Part shown: one piece after another, positions 51,878 to 55,311 of the stretch | How positions within the stretch are numbered: the first letter of the stretch is position 1 | Layout of the letters: each line of letters begins with the position of its first letter | Assembly: GCA_964619315.1 (NCBI GenBank) | Contig: CAZUEH010000008.1 | Location: 1-55,311 of the forward strand | Origin: Fimisoma sp964619315 | Lineage (GTDB): Bacteria; Bacillota; Clostridia; Peptostreptococcales; Anaerovoracaceae | Direction: 5' to 3' | DNA length: 55,311 nt | The notes under the pieces: generated by a model | Databases searched by the model: none | Told to the model about the DNA's origin: nothing | Seen by the model: the letters and a program-made list of their open reading frames with translations, nothing else | Position numbers and translations under genes: made by a program

Positions 51878-52254
51878 TTCTTGCAGCAAGAGCATTCTGC
51901 TTCAGTAACCATAGAGCAATTCGGTTCTAGTCCTGCGTCTTTTAGTTCAGTCGATCCCCATAGAAACATAGCTTCCAATATAGGATAGAGGCTTCTTCCT
52001 TTGGAGGTCAAAGAATATTCCACCTTTGGAGGAACTACTGGATACACTGTTCGCTGGAGGAGTCCATCACGCTCCAACTCACGGAGTTGCTGTGTGAACA
52101 TTTTAGGAGTAGCATCGGGCACCAATTTTTTTAACTCTGAAAAACGGATGGTCTTATCCGTCAAGTGCCATAAAATAAGTGATTTATATTTGCCTCCTAT
52201 CAAGCCAATTGTGGCAGATACCGGGCAATTATATTTTTTATCTACTTGGTTCAT
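51868..52254 (-). CDS. HxlR-family regulator with Cys-rich tail
   Basis: The start is the ATG at 52254 (MNQVDKKYNCPVS), nine bases after GGAGG; 128 residues. The winged helix includes GGKYKSLILWHLTDKTIRF and MFTQQLRELERDGLL, typical of HxlR. The conserved N-terminal Cys (in YNCPVS) is present. The tail adds four more: Cys113, Cys121, Cys123 and Cys124 (SMVTEAECSCCKKSE). The gene is divergent from copA and copZ and a perfect palindrome lies at its start. A redox- or copper-responsive role is inferred. Confidence 0.88.
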   Translation of the reverse strand: MNQVDKKYNCPVSATIGLIGGKYKSLILWHLTDKTIRFSELKKLVPDATPKMFTQQLRELERDGLLQRTVYPVVPPKVEYSLTSKGRSLYPILEAMFLWGSTELKDAGLEPNCSMVTEAECSCCKKSE

Positions 52255-52269
52255 TTGTGTCACCCTCCC

Positions 52270-52291
52270 ATAGTATCCTTTTTGATACTAT
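52270..52291. promoter_or_regulatory. perfect palindrome, candidate HxlR operator
   Basis: ATAGTATC (52270-52277) and GATACTAT (52284-52291) are perfect 8-bp arms six bases apart, between the divergent HxlR and copA genes. GTATC-N-GATAC sites are typical of this family. Confidence 0.75.
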
Positions 52292-52310
52292 ATTACAAAA
52301 TAGTGCGTTC

Positions 52311-52338
52311 TTGCATATTTGCTATTAATTGTTATAAT
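52311..52338 (+). promoter_or_regulatory. promoter of copA-copZ
   Basis: TTGCAT (52311-52316), a 16-base spacer and an extended -10, TGTTATAAT, with TATAAT at 52333-52338. The start codon is 55 bases downstream. Confidence 0.75.
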
Positions 52339-52392
52339 GATATCAGACGTAATACATGAAGTCAATACCGTGGTCAGGAAAGGGTGGTATAT

Positions 52393-54666
52393 ATGGAAAA
52401 GGTACTGTTTGATATAACAGGCATGACCTGTTCCGCTTGCTCGGCACGAATCGAAAAAGTCCTCGCAAAGCAAGAAGGAATAAAAGAAATAAGCGTAAAT
52501 CTGCTTACTAACAGCATGGCGGTTACATTTGATGAGCAGCAAATCGATACAAATAAGATTGTACAAAAGGTAGAAAACCTTGGTTATGGTGCAGCCCCCA
52601 AGGCATCCCCTACTAAAAAACAGGTTGAACAACCTGTCGATGTGGCACAAGTGGAAACACAGTCCATTAAGAATCGACTCATCGTTTCTTTAATATTTAC
52701 AGTTCCACTGTTTTATATTTCTATGGGTGAAATGTTGGGGTGGCCAATTCCGAGTTTTCTTTCAGGTATGGAAAATGCGATGGTATATGCTTTGTCTCTA
52801 TTTTTCCTTGCATTGCCAGTCGTTATCTTCAACCGAAAATACTTTATTGTCGGTCTTAAGAACCTCTTTCAGCTTTCGCCCAATATGGATTCCCTAATAG
52901 CTATCGGCTCTGGTGCCGCGTTTGTATATGGAATCTATGCCCTCTACAAAATTGCGTGGGGCTTTGGTCACGGCGACATGGCGATGGTTCATAAATTCTC
53001 GATGGACTTGTATTTTGAATCTGCCGCAATGATTTTGACATTGATTACACTCGGAAAGTTTTTTGAGGCTCGTGCAAAAGGACATACATCAGAGGCCATT
53101 GCAAAGCTCATGAACCTTGCCCCAAAGACAGCAACTGTGATCAGAGGTGGTGTGGAACTTGAGCTCTCAATTGAAGATGTTGTTGTAGGTGACATCTTGA
53201 TAGTAAAAGAAGGCGCTTCCGTTCCCGTAGACGGTGTAGTAACAGAAGGTTATGCCTCCGTCGATGAATCGGCAATTACCGGCGAAAGTCTGCCTGTAGA
53301 GAAAAACATCGATAGCAAGGTAACCGGCGGTACGATCAATCAAGCGGGCTACTTCCAAATGAAAGCAACAGCAATTGGCGGTGATACGGCTCTTGCAAAA
53401 ATCATTCAACTTGTGGATGAAGCCACCTCCAGCAAAGCACCTATTGCAAAGCTTGCTGATAAGATAAGTGGTATATTTGTCCCTGTTGTGATTGGCATTG
53501 CAATATTGGCAGCGGTGGTGTGGATGCTACTTGGGCATGATTTTGAATTTGCCCTTACAGTAGCAATCACCATTCTCGTTATCTCCTGCCCTTGCGCTCT
53601 TGGCCTCGCAACACCAACTGCAATCATGGTCGGAACTGGAAAAGGTGCCTCTAACGGCATTCTCATAAAATCTGCTGAGTCACTGGAAACATTACATAAT
53701 GTAGATGTTGTTGTACTAGACAAGACCGGCACTGTCACCGAGGGAAAACCAGTTGTAACTGATATTATCCCTCTCAATGTAAGCGAAAATCAATTGTTGA
53801 TCTTAGCGGCTTCTGTTGAGAAAAAATCCGGTCATCCTCTCGCTGCTCCTATTGTTGAGAAAGCGCAAGAATCAAATATCGTTCTTAGCGAAATATCAGA
53901 CTACAAGCAAATCCCAGGTCAAGGGATTATTGGCAGCGTTGGCGGCACAACTTACCTTGGTGGTAACAGAAAACTCATGGCTGCAAACGGAATTGATACA
54001 GCAGTATTTGATGAAACAGAAAGTACTCTTGCAAGCGAGGGTAAGACGATATTATATTTTGCGCAAGATACGGCTTTGCTAGGCATTATCGCCGTAGCAG
54101 ATACAGTAAAGCCAACCAGTGACAAAGCCATCGCAGAACTTACGCGCATGGGACTAGACGTTATTATGCTTACGGGTGATAATAAAAGGACAGCCGAGGC
54201 AATTCGCAAGCAAGCTGGCCTAAAATCCGTTATCGCTGAGGTTCTCCCTGAGGATAAGGAACGAGAAATTCGTGCTCTACAAGATCAAGGAAAGCGAGTT
54301 GTTATGGTAGGCGACGGAATCAACGATGCCCCCGCCCTTGCTCGTGCAGATGTCGGTATTGCCATCGGTGCAGGAACAGACATCGCCATTGAATCGGCAG
54401 ATGTTGTGCTCATGAAAAGTGATCTATACGATGTTGTGACAGCTATCGGTTTGAGCAAAGCTGTAATGCGCAACATTAGACAAAATCTCTTTTGGGCATT
54501 TATCTATAACATCATTGGTATCCCAGTAGCTGCTGGTGTATTCTATGGTGCCTTCGGATGGCTGCTTAGCCCAATGATAGCAGCAGGAGCAATGAGTTTC
54601 AGCTCAGTTTCAGTAGTAACTAATGCACTCCGGCTTAATTTTTTCAAGCCGAAAAATATACAATAA
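52393..54666 (+). CDS. copA: Cu+-type P1B ATPase
   Basis: The start is the ATG at 52393 (MEKVLFDITGM); a GTG three codons upstream overlaps the ribosome binding site AAGGGTGG. The 757-residue pump has one N-terminal HMA domain with GMTCSAC (Cys13, Cys16), TGES at about 296, SCPCALGLATPTA with CPC at about 399-401, DKTGT at about 443 and GDGINDAP. The CPC and the MGTGKGASNG-like segment after it mark the Cu+ exporter class. copZ follows 25 bases later. Cu+ efflux is the expected role. Confidence 0.95.
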   Translation: MEKVLFDITGMTCSACSARIEKVLAKQEGIKEISVNLLTNSMAVTFDEQQIDTNKIVQKVENLGYGAAPKASPTKKQVEQPVDVAQVETQSIKNRLIVSLIFTVPLFYISMGEMLGWPIPSFLSGMENAMVYALSLFFLALPVVIFNRKYFIVGLKNLFQLSPNMDSLIAIGSGAAFVYGIYALYKIAWGFGHGDMAMVHKFSMDLYFESAAMILTLITLGKFFEARAKGHTSEAIAKLMNLAPKTATVIRGGVELELSIEDVVVGDILIVKEGASVPVDGVVTEGYASVDESAITGESLPVEKNIDSKVTGGTINQAGYFQMKATAIGGDTALAKIIQLVDEATSSKAPIAKLADKISGIFVPVVIGIAILAAVVWMLLGHDFEFALTVAITILVISCPCALGLATPTAIMVGTGKGASNGILIKSAESLETLHNVDVVVLDKTGTVTEGKPVVTDIIPLNVSENQLLILAASVEKKSGHPLAAPIVEKAQESNIVLSEISDYKQIPGQGIIGSVGGTTYLGGNRKLMAANGIDTAVFDETESTLASEGKTILYFAQDTALLGIIAVADTVKPTSDKAIAELTRMGLDVIMLTGDNKRTAEAIRKQAGLKSVIAEVLPEDKEREIRALQDQGKRVVMVGDGINDAPALARADVGIAIGAGTDIAIESADVVLMKSDLYDVVTAIGLSKAVMRNIRQNLFWAFIYNIIGIPVAAGVFYGAFGWLLSPMIAAGAMSFSSVSVVTNALRLNFFKPKNIQ

Positions 54667-54691
54667 CATGTTTAATTAGGAGGAAAATTCA

Positions 54692-54901
54692 ATGAAAAAA
54701 ACTATTAAAATCGAAGGAATGTCCTGCATGCACTGTGTAGGTGCTGTAGAGAAAGCTCTAAATGCTGTAGCAGGTGTTCAAAATGTCAATGTCGATTTAG
54801 ACAATAAGGTTGCCACAGTAGATGTAGATGGCAGCATTACAGATGAAATCTTACGTGAAGCTATCGAGGACCAAGGATACGATGTTATTAGCATTTCGTA
54901 A
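54692..54901 (+). CDS. copZ: copper chaperone CopZ
   Basis: A 69-residue HMA protein with the Cu+-binding GMSCMHCVGAVEKAL. It normally delivers copper to the CopA pump or to a CsoR-type sensor. AGGAGG is seven or eight bases before the ATG. It follows copA on the same transcript and is ended by a terminator. Confidence 0.95.
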   Translation: MKKTIKIEGMSCMHCVGAVEKALNAVAGVQNVNVDLDNKVATVDVDGSITDEILREAIEDQGYDVISIS

Positions 54902-54941
54902 CTCAGTTTCGCACACCAACCACACATAAGAATATAAAGAG

Positions 54942-54970
54942 AGGCGGCTCACATATGAGTCGCCTATTTT
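54942..54970 (+). terminator. terminator of copA-copZ
   Basis: A 10-bp stem with one G-U pair (54942-54951 with 54956-54965) is followed by ATTTTG. Confidence 0.75.
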
Positions 54971-55035
54971 GTTGAATTATATAAATGTTCGCCAATCAAA
55001 GGACTGCTTTTTCATGATGCGGCAATTGAGTGCAG

Positions 55036-55064
55036 TTCACATTTAGGGGAAATTGTGATATATT
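55036..55064 (+). promoter_or_regulatory. possible promoter of the right-edge gene
   Basis: TTCACA (55036-55041), a 17-base spacer and TATATT (55059-55064), about 90 bases before the partial gene. Both boxes are imperfect. Confidence 0.4.
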
Positions 55065-55153
55065 ATGGCTATACTAAGGATAATAAAATTGCTTAGTTCA
55101 CATAATTAAAACGTAAGCAATAATAGACATGTGTAATTGATGAGGGAGACATA

Positions 55154-55311
55154 ATGCGAGGTGTCTATTTTTTCGCAACCGGTAACGATTTATTTGAACT
55201 ACTGAAGGAAATAAATAAATCTATGCCAATTGAATTTGTTAAATCGGGTTCTTATAATTCAAAGCAGGATATAGTGAAACGAATTGTTAGTGAATTAGCC
55301 AATATAAGCAC
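55154..55311 (+). CDS. hypothetical protein, partial (C-terminus outside the window)
   Basis: A plus-strand frame begins at the ATG at 55154 with GGGAG upstream and stays open to the right edge, 52 codons. The visible start MRGVYFFATGNDLFELLKE reads as a real protein with a beta strand and amphipathic helix. I do not recognise the family. It follows the copZ terminator and is likely transcribed on its own. Confidence 0.6.
   Translation, partial: MRGVYFFATGNDLFELLKEINKSMPIEFVKSGSYNSKQDIVKRIVSELANIS

Noticed and set aside
53406..53777. Minus-strand frame of 123 codons within copA
   Set aside because: It is the shadow of the strongly conserved copA sequence in another frame.

Overview
The window looks like a low-to-moderate G+C anaerobic Bacillota (Clostridia) chromosome. 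Evidence is a complete nine-gene V-type ATPase operon, the murB/PHP/rapZ and whiA cell-envelope genes, a D-serine ammonia-lyase, a beta-keto acid cleavage enzyme, a cytoplasmic-looking molybdoenzyme module and several ABC exporters. A Family XIII / Anaerovoracaceae-type organism would fit, but that placement is a guess.

Layout. (1) 1-1810, minus strand: the end of a G+C-richer prophage or conjugative-element module with a DUF2800 protein, two small phage-type proteins and a sigma-70 region-4-like protein behind a leader with an intrinsic terminator. (2) 2000-12215: a defence island. It holds a CGNR-zinc-finger-like protein, a LlaJI-type restriction-modification system (XRE regulator, two C5-cytosine methyltransferases, McrB-like AAA+ protein, LlaJI nuclease) and a DUF262/DUF1524 (GmrSD-like) protein. 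Four degenerate repeats mark its right edge, and a 10-N assembly gap lies in the McrB-like gene. (3) 12262-18973: rlmD and mobA (minus), then a plus-strand operon of a four-cluster ferredoxin, an FAD oxidoreductase and a DMSO-reductase-family molybdoenzyme whose N-terminus looks like its own TorD-type chaperone. (4) 19027-27582: V-ATPase operon H-I-K-E-C-F-A-B-D with Na+-binding residues in subunit K. (5) 27692-34262: whiA, an orphan kce, and a Fic-like/AI-2E/murB/PHP/rapZ operon. (6) 34325-36601: phosphodiesterase, dsdA and a Zn-type ArsR regulator. (7) 36647-44905: nitroreductase, a NatAB-like ABC-2 exporter and a MarR-controlled heterodimeric ABC exporter. (8) 44945-47133: Zn/Cd P-type ATPase with a separate HMA protein behind a strong promoter overlapped by inverted repeats. 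(9) 47173-52263: CPA2 antiporter, SDR, diguanylate cyclase, and an HxlR regulator. (10) 52270-55311: copA-copZ divergent from the HxlR gene, then a truncated hypothetical gene.

The genes form a few units: a foreign DNA-defence block, a soluble redox module with its own cofactor and chaperone functions, ion-gradient and metal homeostasis (V-ATPase, antiporter, Zn and Cu pumps) and drug or peptide export. No rRNA, tRNA or CRISPR array was found. All functions come from reading motifs and family resemblance; no database search was run.
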